From Ciona savignyi (Eukaryota > Chordata > Ascidiacea > Phlebobranchia > Cionidae), in contig CH003442.1 of the NCBI GenBank assembly GCA_000149265.1, forward strand, positions 86,728 to 150,727: a DNA stretch of 64,000 bases, written 5' to 3'. The translations under genes were made by a program, and so were the position numbers. Positions 28,871 to 42,100 of the stretch are shown in pieces; position 1 is the first letter of the stretch, and each line of letters begins with the position of its first letter. The notes beneath the pieces are model-generated. The model saw only the letters and a program-made list of their open reading frames with translations. It ran no database searches and was not told the DNA's origin.

Positions 28871-31800
28871 TTAAGTGACTGGTTTCTTGCTGGTTGATAT
28901 TTTGTCCGAAAGAAACGGGAAAGTCTGGATTTTGCTGCTCATTGCTGTAGCAGCTGCTACACTTCTAGTTTTGATTGCGTTCACACTTCGCTGTAGAATG
29001 CTGTCTCTCGCTTGACGGACCTGGGGAATTGTTACTGATTAATTAAAAGTGTGGGCATGAGGTGGATTACTTGGGTAAAACCTGGCTTTTCACCCATGAG
29101 AATATAAATGTGGCATCCATCATCATACTGCAATAGCCCTAGTACTTAACTGTGGGTATGAGGTGTTTTAATTGGGGTTGAAGCCTGGCTTTCCACCCAC
29201 AAGGATATAAATAAACCAAACATCCACACACTGTAATAGCTCCAACAATTCAACTGTGGACATGAGGTGTCTTAAGATACCCGTGGATAAAGCCTGGCTT
29301 CCCACCCATGGGGATATAAATGAACCAACCATCCACACACTGTAATAGCTCCAGTAACTCGACTGTTGGCATGAGGTGTCTTACGATACCGGTGGATAAA
29401 GCATGGCTTCCTAACCACGAGAATAAAAATAAACCAACCATCCACACACTGTAATAGCTCCAGCTCCATTGACAAGGAGAAATCAACATTAGAAACAATA
29501 ACTTACTTTGCAAACATCGTGTCTCCATATTTTTCCATCATCATTCACATATATCGTTGACACATAATCATAATATCTGTGAAAGCAAACATCTAAAAAT
29601 ATTGTTCATCTATTCAAACTTTAAACTATGTTTCACCAAGGGTGGGTAAGAAAAAGAAAACGTCAAGGGTTTTAGTCAAAACAAAATGAGGAAATGTCTG
29701 CATAGAGCTGGTTGATTTTGAAATGTGGTATATTTAAAACAAGATACAAAATAGTTGGTTGTGTCCTTGTGATTACCTGTGTGATATTATTGTCGATTGT
29801 GTCTTTGGGCTAAACATTTAACGGCTGCTGGGCCTGAAGCAGGTAGACTAATGGAAACTGTGTATGTACAGCTAAACAGACACACTGAAATAGCTCTAGC
29901 ATTTAGATCTAGCTAATGTGGTAACGATACAAATCTTATCAATTTGTTACATATTTAACTCGACTGCGTGTATATGGACAAACATCCCCAATAGATAAAC
30001 AAATTCAACTCGACTGCGTACACATGTAAACACTTGTGTAGATAAATATATCTACCTCCACTGCAAACACATTGACAAAAAGTGCCGGAATACTTAATAG
30101 ATAACTGTGCACACAATACTTAATAGATAACTTATCCAACTCGATGAGCATAAGGCATCTTTAACAGACAATGTATTCAACTAGACTGCGGGCACAAGGG
30201 CCAAACAAACTACTCTACCTCCGATTGGCCGGCAGTGAGAGCATCAGATTACACAACATCGACGCAGGAGTCCATCCTGTCACCCTCCATCGGATCTCAA
30301 TTCGGGACTTTCCCTCATCCAAGTCCATGCTTAATAGATCCAGGGTAGGTTGACTTAAATATCGAAGATTGATTTGCCGGTACAACCACACGAATAACTT
30401 GTACGACCTTAGCCCTGATAGGAATAACCTGGAAATTTGGTATGTCATAGGTAGTGTGTGTTTTGTTGTCAGCTGAAAGGTTGTGAGATCAAAACCAGCT
30501 GCTAGCTAGGCGGTTGTGCTAAAAATGGTTGTATTGAAACCAACCGTTGCCATTCAGGAGACATTGCATGAACAGAATGGATTAAGAAGCAGATGAACCA
30601 AAACTGCAGCATGTGCTATTTTCTTTATTATATTTAACAAAATGCAATATATCCATAATTTGCTTAAAATAAGGTAGTGAATATATAAATACCAAAGTGT
30701 ATCTAAAACAAGATTAGCCTTGTAATTATTATAAAAAAATTAAATATTTCAAAAAAATTTAATACAATGACCCATTTAATCATTTCCCATTTGAATCAAA
30801 TTCGAATATTAATTCTGTATTGAACATGCCTAGGGATTATGTTATAAATCATAGCCACAGTAACTTACGATAATTTTTCTGGGTTTTTGTGCCCGGATAT
30901 GTACAAGCCAATTTGCTTGGTGTATATATTGAAGTCGTGCCATGGACCCTTCTTCTCAAAGAACATTGGAATCTTAAAATAAACGTTACTATTTGTACCC
31001 ACAGTTGAGTTGCTGGAGCTATTATAATGTATGAACAATCAAACATGACTTTCCATTTGAATGAACCATTAGATATCACTGGGTTGGAGCAATGTAAAGT
31101 ATCTTGCTCAGGTGGACAGTCAAGTTGCCGAAGCTATTTTCAGTGGTTAGATAATCAGATATAACTTTTATGACTTTAAAAGTCATTTAGATGACATTTG
31201 GTTGGAGCAACATTCGTGGATGATTGGTTCATTTATACCCCCGCTGGGGAAGTCAGGCTTTATCGAATTGTTAGAGTTTTAAGTTTGTGAATGGTTAGTT
31301 TTACCGACCTGCCGAATAGGGAAAAGGTGGTTGGAGAATTTAGTACTAGTCGGTTGTTTTTACCTCATTTCTTAACTTGGAAGATAACATTCTTAACTTT
31401 TCTTTTGGTTCATCTGCTGGTTGTTTATCTGGTGCTTCTGGGAGCAAGATGGTTCTAATTAAATCTTTGTGTTGAGGGCTACAATGTTATTTGTGATATA
31501 AATGTTTGTTGTGATTGGAAACTTTATGTTTGCAAAGCTAAAGATAATATATATGTAAAAAAATATTTGTTGAATAAAAATATGTATTTCCAAGACATAA
31601 TAAGCAAGAGATTCAGGTTCGAAACTGGTCGCTCGTGGGTTGTGTTCTTGGGTAAAGCACTTAGCAGTAATCGCCTAAATCCAGTGGATTTATGGGGTTT
31701 ACCAAGTCGGAAGGGACAACTAAATATTTATTATATACAACACACGGCAAAAGCTTTGGTAACTCGACCATGGCTGCGAGGTAATCTGACGGTTACCTGT

Positions 31801-32596
31801 GTGTTAATGCTTATGGATTCTTAACATATTGTAATGATTGACTATGTGATAACGCCTCGTGCAAATTTCATATTTATTGGGATAAACATAATTATCCAAA
31901 ACCCTAAAATACTATGATAGGATATTCATGTTTATCCCCTTGAATGGGAAAACTAAGGGTCGGTTTACCGGAGCTATTTCAGTGTGTTGTGTATGATAGA
32001 CATGTTCCTTCAATTTGGTAGAACCCATTAATCCGCTGGGTTCAGGCAATATACAATGTTTCGGTTGAAATGCGTCGCACTAAACCGCCAGATTAAAAGT
32101 TAAAAGGTTTAAAACCAAACGAAATCTCACCATGGGTCTTGGTTGATTTTGTAAAATCCACAATTGAGCTTTTCAAAGTACAAGTCAACGCATTTGACTG
32201 TAGATGTGGAATTGTTGGATCACCACAGGAGTTTAAAGTCAACATATCAGACGAATAAGTTGGAAAGAGTGCCACTGATTTTGAGGTGCAGTTATAAACA
32301 ACAATAGCTTTTTGAAGCAGTTCGTTATTTTGTGAAATTGCAATTTTTTTCCGAGAATTTTTCGATAATTTTCGCTTATTCGGAAACTTTATTTTCGGGT
32401 TTTGAGAGCTCATGACTATGGATCTGAGATCTTCATATTTCTCAATAGATGAAGCTCTATGGTAGAACACAGTTGACAAAACGCTCTCGTTTTGGGCGAA
32501 TATTTCTTTCTTGTACTTGTAGAATGAAGTAATTGGGACGACAAACTCTCTTCTCGAGATTGTCGTTAACATTCTGGTGGCTAAAATGGAAAACAT
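28871..32596 (-). CDS. C6orf136 homologue (DUF2358), predicted mitochondrial
   Basis: Six exons: 32596-32131, 31437-31364, 30972-30869, 30428-30219, 29576-29507 and 29020-28871; all phases agree and the total is 357 residues. The N-terminus (MFSILATRMLTTISRREF) is basic and lacks acidic residues until later, like a mitochondrial presequence. The conserved DUF2358 core follows: SSKLRNEIPMFFEKKGPWH, FNIYTKQIGLYISG, RIEIRWRVTG and DYVSTIYVNDDGKIWRH, matching human C6orf136 in order. The reaction, if any, is unknown. A 22-residue hydrophobic stretch readable on the plus strand over the last exon is its antisense shadow. The last exon is assigned from a good acceptor (attccccag) and correct phase, not from clear similarity, so the C-terminus is less certain. 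Confidence 0.82.
29050..29467. repeat. 109-bp minisatellite array, about 3.8 units
   Basis: Landmark cttaagatac at 29271 and cttacgatac at 29380 are 109 bases apart. The array stops about 40 bases from the donor of the exon 29576-29507. Confidence 0.9.
31000..31285. repeat. Degenerate 109-bp repeat fragments
   Basis: Pieces such as agttgctggagctattataa (31009) and tggatgattggttcattta (31216) come from the same family, here in an intron of the C6orf136 homologue. Confidence 0.55.
31612..31830 (+). repeat. SINE copy
   Basis: Forward, diverged copy (attcaggttcgaaactggtc ... gacggttacctgtgtgttaa) without tail. Confidence 0.75.
31915..32095 (-). repeat. SINE copy with deletion
   Basis: Reverse copy starting atgataggatattcatgttt, with a shortened middle; it ends about 36 bases from the donor of exon 1 of the C6orf136 homologue. 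Confidence 0.8.
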
Positions 32597-32904
32597 TTCG
32601 CTTCTTTTCAATAAATTACAGCGTTCACTAGAAATCAACGCAACAAATTCATTTATCTGACATTTCCTTAAAGGCTGTACGAGATTTTTTGTTTAGTCAC
32701 TTTAGTGTAGGCGGGTTATTTAGCTAGCACAATTTACTATACAAACAATTGAACAAAATGACTGTTTATTTCTTAATACTAAGCAATTAAGTCACTGTGA
32801 ATGTTTATAATAAAACCTGGAGGACAAAGCAGCGAAATTGCAAATTAGGGATTTTCTTATCCAAATTTAGTTTGGTTTCCAACTCCTATTCCAGAATTCA
32901 AGAA

Positions 32905-33212
32905 TCTAGAGGATCGTTTGGAGTGCATGGAACGCTTGGATCGCGGTTGCGTACGGTAACTATAAACACTACAGAATCGTTTGGAGCGCTTACCCTCCCT
33001 TGTAATTACAAAAGCCTTGGAGGAATCACAAAATTAAAAAAATAAAACTTATCTTACTTGAATTAAGATTATGATATTAATGTTAGGGTTGGAGTTAAAT
33101 TTAGTTCTGGGGTTGAGATTAGTATTTGGGACAGGGTTAGAATTACTTTCCATTGAAGTCCAAGCGATCAAAGCGATTCAAGCGGTCCTTTAGTATTTAA
33201 AGGCAATAGAGT
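32905..33212. mobile_element. Degraded copy of the MITE family at 45006-45251
   Basis: Shares gatcgtttggagtgcatgg, aattacaaaagcc, gatattaatgttagggttgg, gggacagggttagaattact and aagcggtcctttagtattt with the intact copy. Confidence 0.65.
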
Positions 33213-34319
33213 TTCGAACCGCTTTAAAATAGTCTTAAGGAGCACGCAAAAATTTTCGTTATAATTGAATTAGTAAAATTTAAAATAGATGTTTAATAAA
33301 AAAATTGTGTTTCACTATAATCATATCTGTAAGACAGTTATATCTCAAAGAATCTGGACCCCTGCATATACAGTTAGGATCTACATAGAGAAGTTGGTTC
33401 CAGGATAATCAATCCTGTCTCTGACTCAATTCTATAATGGATTAAACAGCTGTGGTAAGATGGAAATATATAGTGGCCCTCAAAACCCTGTTGGAAAGTT
33501 TGTTTTTGCGCGCCGGATTTTTGCGCCAACATTTTTTAACCTCAATTTTGCGCCATGCCACCAATACTAATTTGCGCCACCACAAACAAAGTTGCATCAT
33601 AAAGTATCAAAAATACTGACATAAATAAAAAGAAGTGTAATCATGCCACGCCAGCATGATTTTTGGAGTTTTCTGCGTCAATACCTGAAAAAGTAGTCCG
33701 TGCGCTACCCAGATATATTCGGCTAATTATCAGAATTTTCCAGTAGGGCGTAAAAATATAAGCTATGACATATTGATCTTGTATAACTGTGAACATGAGG
33801 TGTTTGACATGCCCAAGGGCCAAGTTAATATATCGTATTCCAATTGAATTAACGTGTTTAGTTACCCGTACATTCTGTATCGTTGAGGTAATCTGACAAT
33901 TTTCCGAGTGATAATAATCAATAATCATTGCGTTCTCCCTTTCACAGGGATTAACACGAGTCCCGAATTTATAACTGTCTGCTTAAATAGGTTTGATGCT
34001 AATGCATTGCTAGCCATTGGTTAACCAGTCGCACTATCAACGACTGATTTAACCGTTAAATTACTATAAACACATTAAAATTGGCGGAAACGCATCATTT
34101 TACAAAAACCTCATAACATTCAGGCAAAAACACAAAATTCTACCTTTACCCACTCATGCGTAACTTGTTTTTATTTTTAGGTTATTAACAGAAATATTAT
34201 ACATATATATCCAAAGATGTTGTAACAGAATGGTGGTTTGACAAATAGTTTAAGTAGCCGCTCATACAAGTATTTCTACTTAACAATAGGTATTGACGAC
34301 CAGTTGTACATGGGATCGT

Positions 34320-34940
34320 AAAGTATTTTTTACCGAGTCAAGTTTCGAAACCGTGGTGGGCTCGTTACTCCAACCGTTTTTGTTATAGGAGTGGGTATAT
34401 GTATCGGTAGCGTTAAGCGTACCGATAGTAAAATTATTTATCGGATTTAGTTTCGAACCTAGGATGGGCTAGTTTCTAAGACCGTTCTTTTGAATGTAAG
34501 TCTGTATGTATCGGTCGCGTTAACCATTCGGCCAGACGACCGTATAGGCCTATACGGATCGTCACTATTTTTTACCGGGTTTGTTTTCGAATTTATACAT
34601 GAGAAACCGGCAGATTATCTAGTGCCCACTCACAGCGGTGTAATGTTATCTACGACTGTTTCGGTTTAAACCAATAATATACTGGCTTAATGCAATGTAC
34701 ACCCGAGCTGCGAACTGTCGGTTTTGTTTGGACAACCTTAAGCGAAGATACAGAGCAGCCGAGTTTGGCGTTTATTAAGTCATTCCCGCATAGGCCTACA
34801 TTAAATACCATATGCTTGTTTAGTCATGGTCGAAAGTAAACTAAATGAGTGTCTTTTTTACCGAGCTAAGTTTCGACCCCATGAAGGGCTCGTCACTTGG
34901 ACCGTTTTCTGTATAGTAGTCGGTATATGTGATGAATGAA
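34320..34940 (-). repeat. Cluster of Ser-type tRNA-like repeats
   Basis: On the minus strand, units read tggccgaatggttaacgcg (box A), then about 60 bases, then gtttcgaaact (box B) and an A-run. Copies lie near 34325-34425, 34430-34545, 34555-34600 and 34857-34935; single copies lie near 36940-37030 and 52740-52830. Confidence 0.6.
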
Positions 34941-35097
34941 TGTCTTTGTCTAACAGACTAGTCCATTGGGTTACTGCGTTCCTTACGGTGGAGATGCAAT
35001 AATCGGCTAAGCTACGCTCGCAAATCATTCACAGCGAATTTGACCAATTGGTTAACGCGATATATTGACAAACAACCGGTCGCTTGTGTCAGCCACT

Positions 35098-35445
35098 TAG
35101 CCAATTTTGCATGGACCCAACAGATTGAGTTCTAAAAAATTGAAGGAAATAAAACATAACCCATAGCAATAGCTCCAGTAACCTGAATGTGAGAGCGGAG
35201 GTAATCGGCTATGTGTTCGGTTGTGTCCTTGGGGCAAGGCACTTTACAGACATTGCCTGAACCCAGCGGATTAATGGGTTCTACCAAATTGAAGGAACGT
35301 GTCTACCATATACAACACACTGCAATTGCTCCGGTAACCCGGCGATGGGCGCGAGGTGATCTGCCGATTGCACGTGTGTTAACCCCCTTGGTTTTCCCAT
35401 TCACGGGGATAAAGATGAATATCCTACCCTATCCTATCACCCCAT
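35098..35445 (+). repeat. Two SINE copies in a row
   Basis: A partial body at 35098-35205 is followed by a nearly complete copy at 35215-35440 ending in atcctaccctatcctatc. Confidence 0.85.
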
Positions 35446-35876
35446 CCGTTTTTTGTGTTAACACTCCATGCGTTTGCCTTTTCTAAATCTTATCCACTCA
35501 AAGAGCGGAATTTTTTACTGTACAAGAAACAACGAAAAATATTATCCTCCATGTTATAAGACTGCACGGTCGAAAGGTAAAATAATAACATTTTTGATAA
35601 TAATAAAATAATTAGGCTATAACGATAATAATAACTAATTAATATACGAAGTTTGCCGTTATTCAAATAGAACGAATACTTATTGTCATAAAGACTGGAA
35701 AATAAAAATACGGTAGTAAAATCACGAAAATATATGCCAAATAACACAAGTATAGAATACATTATAATATACGCGGACTTTATAAGGTATGGTGAATACG
35801 TTTAGTGCAAATTATTTAATTCAAAACTATGAAAGTAAAAGCAATTACGAAAATTACATTATTATGTTCTACGTAT

Positions 35877-36140
35877 TAGATAGGATATATTCATCTTTAT
35901 CCCATTGAATGGGAAAACGCAAGGGACACTATCACACTAGCAATCGTAAGATCACGTCACGCCCACCGTCGGTTACCGAAGCTATCGCAGTGTGCTGTGT
36001 GTATGATTAAGATGTTCCTTCAATGTTAAATTTTCGGACAATGTCTGCTAAATGATTTGCCCAAAGCCGCCTAGCCAGCGATCAGATTGGATCCCTTTTA
36101 GGTGAAATGCGACGCACTAACCCACTAAGCTATTCGACCG
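35877..36140 (-). repeat. SINE copy
   Basis: Reverse copy with intact head (cgacgcactaacccac), just downstream of the adhesion GPCR stop codon at 36186. Confidence 0.85.
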
Positions 36141-36185
36141 GGCCCGAACAGATATAACAACTATTCTCCACGATTTTCATTGTGA

Positions 36186-39100
36186 TTAAATTTCCGTAGA
36201 GACTGTGTTCCGTGACTGCAAGGAACGGGCTTCAGAAACATTATATTTGGCTGTGCTGACGAATGGAGACATCTCGTAAATTGGTTTCAGCCACAGCTGA
36301 CGAATCGACTTCAACCTCAAGCAGTTGACGATGAAAATAGCGAGACCCTAGAATAGATAGAATATTCATGTTTATTCCCTCTTTATGTAAGTTTATGTGA
36401 ATGGGAAACCCAAGGGGGTTAACACACGGGCAATTGTCAGATCCCCTCGCGCCCACCGTCGGGTTACCGGAGCTATTGCAGTGTGTTGTATATGATATAA
36501 ACGTTCCTTCAATTTGGTAGAACCCATTATTTCGCTGGGTTCATGCAATGTGCGTAAAGTGCCTTGCATAAGGGCACAACCGACTAGCTAGCGACCAGTT
36601 TTAAACCTAAACAGCGACGCACTAAACCATTAAGCTTTTCAGTCAGAAAAAACAATCTAAAACATTAGAATATTTCTCATGTGTTAACGCTTCGTTTTTT
36701 CCATCCCAGAAAATAAACATAAAGACCTTATATTCACCTGTGTGGAGTTGAGCAGAGTAAACAACCAAGCAACTACCTCCTTGTACTTCACGTCATCAGC
36801 TACGAGCATAAGGTATCCGAACAACCACGTCAGGCCCATGAGGGTTGCCATGGTAATTGCTCGACCCAAGAGATCGGCCAAGTCTGTCCGTTTTGCTGTT
36901 GAACGAATCTGACAATAATGGAGGGTGATATTCAATTTTTTTTTTACCTAGCTAAGTTTCGAAACCATGATGGGCTCGTCACTTGGACCGTTTTTGTATA
37001 GTTGTCGGTGTATGTATCGGTCGCGACACATTATTCTAAACGTTTAGCTTAGTGGGATAGTACGCCGCCTTTCAGCCAAAGGGTTGCTGGTTCGAAACTG
37101 GTCGCTAGCTTGTCAGTTGTATTCTTGCGCAAGGCACTTAGCGATCATTGCCTGAACCTAGTGGATTAATGTGCTCTACCAAATTGGAAGGAATATCTAT
37201 ATCAACACACTACATTAGCTATAGTAACCCGACAGTAGCCGCGAGGTGATTTGACGATTGTCCGTATGTTAATCCCCTTGGTTTCCCATTCACGGGGATA
37301 AACATGAACATCCTATCTCAACATACAACAAAATAACTAAACCAAACAACAAATAAACACAGCAATCACCTTGCTAGCATTGCAAGATATAGCTCGAAGG
37401 ACAACAATAAAGCATCCAATATTAACAACCAACATTAATCCAACTGGAGCCAGAAATCCAAAATAAAGAGAGAATTTTCGCAGCCAACACATATTAGGAA
37501 GGCGATACGATGAAATGAAGAAGACATCTTTGAAAATGTTAGGTTTGGGTATTATGTAGAGAAGTTGGCATAGGATATTCATGTTTTAGTGCGTTAATAT
37601 GTTCTACCGAATTTACAACAACACCTCAATCATGCACAATACAATAGCTTCGCTAACCCTACGAAGTTCGCAAGTTCGTCCGGCCCTTGGTCTAGCGGTT
37701 AAGTGCGTCGCCTTTCAATCGAGAGGTTGCATGTGCGGAACTGGTCGTTAGCTAGTCGGGTGTGTCTTTGGGCAAGGCACTTTAACGGACATTGCCTGAA
37801 CCCAGCGGATTAATGGGTTCTAAAAAATTGAAGGAAAGTGTCCATCATATACAACACACTGCAATAGCTCCGGTAACCAGACGATGGGTGCGAGGTGATC
37901 TGACAATTGCCCGTGTGTTAACCCCCTTGGTTTTTCCATTCACGAGGATAAACATGAATATCCTATCCTAAGTTGATCTGACAATTGCTCGTGTAATAAC
38001 GCTGCATTTTTCCAATCCTGATATAAAACATAATGTAGTAAAAAAAGATTTCAATTTACCATTTTGATCCAGATTTCCATCCACCCCGAAAATTGTGCTA
38101 AACGCATTCAAAAGTACTACTAAAAGAGCTAGAGAGTACACCAAAATGCTATGATACCATTTCAACACTATAAATCGACCGAAATCCTGCAAAAAAAGGT
38201 CGTTGACACCTCTATTTAATTAGTAATGAAACGGTTCTGGGTTTAATTCCTACATAGACCAGTATTTTGTGTTATCACACGGGCAATCGTCAGATTCACC
38301 TGCGCCCCGCTGTCGGGTTACCTGAGCTATTACAGTGTGTTGTGTGATTTACATGTTCAATCATTGTAGTAGAACCCATCATTCCATTAAGTCCAGGTGA
38401 AAAAAGGCCGACTAGGTCAAGAAGTAATTAACTCAATACAAATTCAACCTGAACAACTTAGCACTATAAAAGAATAATTACCTGGCCAAGAGAATTGTTT
38501 AAGAAAAACCTTACATAGCCCATGCACAAATATATTGTATGTAGTTGCCTGTTATTAAGTTACCTGACTATAACTGTTATATAGTTAGCAAAACCTTACA
38601 TACTCTATGCACAAATATACTGTATATAGTTACCTGTTTATATAGTTATATAGTTAGTCAGGTTATATAGTTACCTGGCCCAGAGCCTTGTATATAACAC
38701 ATGAATATACAGTCATCCACAGCCACGATGATAGGAAGGAAAACTGAAAAGTTTGATAAAGATTATTTACATTTCAAACTATTCGAAGTTATGTTTAGGA
38801 TAAGATATTCATGTTTATCCCCGGTGAATGGGAAAACCAAGGGGGAAACATACGGGCAATCGTGAGATCACCTCGCGCCCACTGTCGGGTTACCGTAGCT
38901 ATTGCAGTGTGTTGTACATGATAGAAACGTTCCTTTAATTTGAGTAGAACCCATTATTCCGCTGGGTTCAGACAATGTCCTTAAAGTGCCTTGCCCAAGG
39001 ACACAACCGACTAGCTAGCGACGAGTTTCGCACCTGCAACCTTTCGATTGAAAGGCGACGCACTTAACCGTTAGACCAACCGACCGGATAGCCAAGTACA

Positions 39101-42100
39101 GACTGGTAATTGGTGCTTTGCTTTAGATATATTAGCTAATCCCCACACATCCTCCCCCTATGTCCAACTTAGTCCGGCCCATTGGTTGAAGGTGCGAAAC
39201 TGGTTGCTAGCTAGTCGGTTGTGTCCTTGGGCAAGGCACTTTACGGACATTGCCTGAGCCCAGCGGATTAATGGGCTCTACCAAATTGAAGGAACATATC
39301 TATCATATACAACACACTGCAATAGCTTCGGTAACCCGACGATGGGCGCGAGGTGATCTGACGATTGCCCGTGTGTTAACCCCCTTGGTTTTCCCATTCA
39401 CGGGGATAAAGATGAATATCCTATCCTATCCTATCCTATCCTATACTTACCTGCATTAGAGCGGTAATAAAATGACAAACGTTGTCATCTCCAGTCTGCT
39501 GGATACCGAATAGGAACACCGAGTATCCAACCAAAAGGGAAATGCAAATATTCACAAGATAAGGCGTCGGCTTCTTTGCCCGTAATGACCTGTTTATTAC
39601 ATGAAAATGGATAATTTATGTTTTCCTGTGAATGGGAAAAATCAAGGGGTGTTATCACACAGACAGATCACCTGGCACTGTACTAGACCTATATAGTTAC
39701 TAGATCTATATAGTGTAGTTACTACACCTATATATCACTAACACACTGAGCTATACGGTGGTGCAAAATTGGTAAAAATCCATAAATCTAATAGGTTCTG
39801 GCAATTTCCAATAAGTAGCTCGCCCAAGGACACAGAAGACTAGCTAGCGACCCATTCCGAACCTGCAACCTTTAGGTTATAAAATCCATCAAAGTTATCC
39901 AGAATTATAAACAACAACTTACTTCACAGTAACATATACAGCGATAGTGGCAATGCAACCAAACACAGAAACTCCGCATCCAATTTTGCCGAAGATCGAC
40001 AACACGAATTGTGATGGAACAACTGTACTATCCTGTTTAATACAAACTGGTAGAACAATGTTTTCAAGAAATCAATATATAGGATAGGATATTTATGTTT
40101 ATCCCCATGAATGGGAAAACCAAGGAGGTTAACACACAGGTAATCGTCAGATGTTCGGTTACCAGAGCTATTGCAGTGTGTTGTGTATGATTCACACGTT
40201 TCTACAATTTGGTAAAACCCATTATTCCAATGATTTCATGCATTGTGTGCTAAGTTCCGTGTCCAAGGATACAGTCGACTAGCCAGGAACCAGTTTCGTA
40301 CCTGTAACCCTTCCCCTAAAACACAACGCACTATACCACCACGATATTCAGTCCGATATTGATTAAGTCACACTCAGGATAAATTAACCCAGCAGATTAA
40401 TCGGTTCTACCAAATTAAAGGAATGTCTTAATCATATATAACACACTGCAATATCTCCGGTAACCCGACGATGGGCGCGAGGTGATCCTTCTATTACACT
40501 TAACCCAAAAAGACCTAAAATGCAATTTCAAAAATGTCAACAACAATAAAAAACTTACAAACAAAAGGCCAAAATCTGCAAATTGATGGCAAAAACAGGT
40601 TGGAGAGCCGTGTTTGATTCCAAGTTGGCATCCAGAGCTCACCCAACTTCTTCTGTCCCATTTCATACATTCAAGTTTTGTCAGCCGATCCTGGGTGTCA
40701 GTCGATACTTGTTTATATTGTAAGCGAAAGGTTGTTGGATTGAAACTACAATGCTTTACCAAAAAACTATCAAAATTGAAGGAACTTCTCAATCATTTAC
40801 AACACACTGTTATAGCTACAATAAAACACTGGACCAAGTAAGTATTAGATAATGACCAGTAAACAGAAGATAATAAATCGTATGCATACATTTTTAACAT
40901 TTTTGTTATATATTACATTATCTCATGCTTACTGGGCGCATCTTTGGACCTGTGCCAGTTTAGTTTAATAGTTTATTCTAGTTTTTCCCCAGTATTAAAA
41001 AATAAACAAATCAATTTATGACAAAGGACAGGAAAAGAAAACGAACAATCGTTAAAACATGTCATTAAAAAAAGGATATCATTTAATGAATATAGCAGAC
41101 GCGGCCGCCAAACCTAAGCGAAATAACAATAATAAGCAAACAAAATTAAATTAACAGCAAAACAATGCCACTTAATCCTATTAGTTTTGTTGTAGTATGA
41201 GTCAATCACATATTTACGGTGATAAGGCATAGGAACAGAAAACTCACATAAAGAGTGTCTGGTAGGTTCTCTCTTTCATTGAAGCCTTTGTAGTCGTTGT
41301 ATTGGATTTGAATCGGCAATGAAAGTTTCGAACGTTGCTTGTTTCTTAATTTTACAACTGCTACCTGGGATTAACGATTTTAGATGGTCATCCATTATTT
41401 TCTGCTGAATTTGTTCCATTAATACAATAAATTTAATTAATAATCTGCAAGTGCCTTGTTCAAGACATAACTGACCAACCAGAAACCTAAAATGTCCTGC
41501 CAGTTAGTCTGGCGGTTTGTGTGTTGCCTTTCCATTTAATGGTTGCAGGTGCAAAACTGGTCGCTAGCTAGCCGGTTGTGACCTTGAACAAGTCAGTTGT
41601 GTTATTGGTCAAGGCACTTTACGGACATTGCCTGAACCCAGCACATTAATGGGTTCTATTAAATTAAAGGAACGTGTCTATCATATAAAACACACTGCAA
41701 TAGCTCTGGTAACTCGACGGTGGGCACAAGGTAATCTGACGATTGCCCATGTGTTAAACCCCTTGGTATTCCCCATAGCGAGATAAACACGAATATCGTA
41801 TTCTATCCTAACCCTTCAATCTTTCCAAAAAACACATAACAAGTTGTACCTTCGTTATATTAAGATTGGAGGGGTAGATGGTTGAGTTTGAATAAAATAT
41901 AAAATCCAATCGAATTTTGGCGTCAGCACTGACAAGTCTGAGTGCAGAACTTAGGACCGTGATGGTCATTGGGTTTGTTGCCACCCAGCCGTCTGTGGTA
42001 TTCATGTACACCGCTGGTGTGTAGGTGATATCTCGCTCTTCGCTTTTGTTTCTCTGGTAGTTCAGAACCTGAAGGCAAATCGCAAGTGTTTGTTTGACAG

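Larger units (their letters stand above)
32597..36185. other. Region between the C6orf136 homologue and the adhesion GPCR
   Basis: Holds a degraded MITE (about 32905-33210), a stretch with four TTTGCGCC motifs (33508-33580), a cluster of tRNA-like repeats (34320-34940) and SINE copies at 35098-35445 and 35877-36140. No gene is recognised. Confidence 0.55.

Noticed and set aside
28880-29015. Plus-strand peptide with a strong membrane-like segment (VWILLLIAVAAATLLVLIAF)
   Set aside because: The minus strand here fits as the last exon of the C6orf136 homologue with correct acceptor and phase; the hydrophobic run is its antisense shadow.
39250-39459. Recurrent open frame of the type MGSTKLKERVYHIQHTAIAP (also at 5312, 10575, 27787, 35211, 44037, 61445)
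   Set aside because: It is the translated SINE body, present in many copies and broken in most; no sign of selection as protein.
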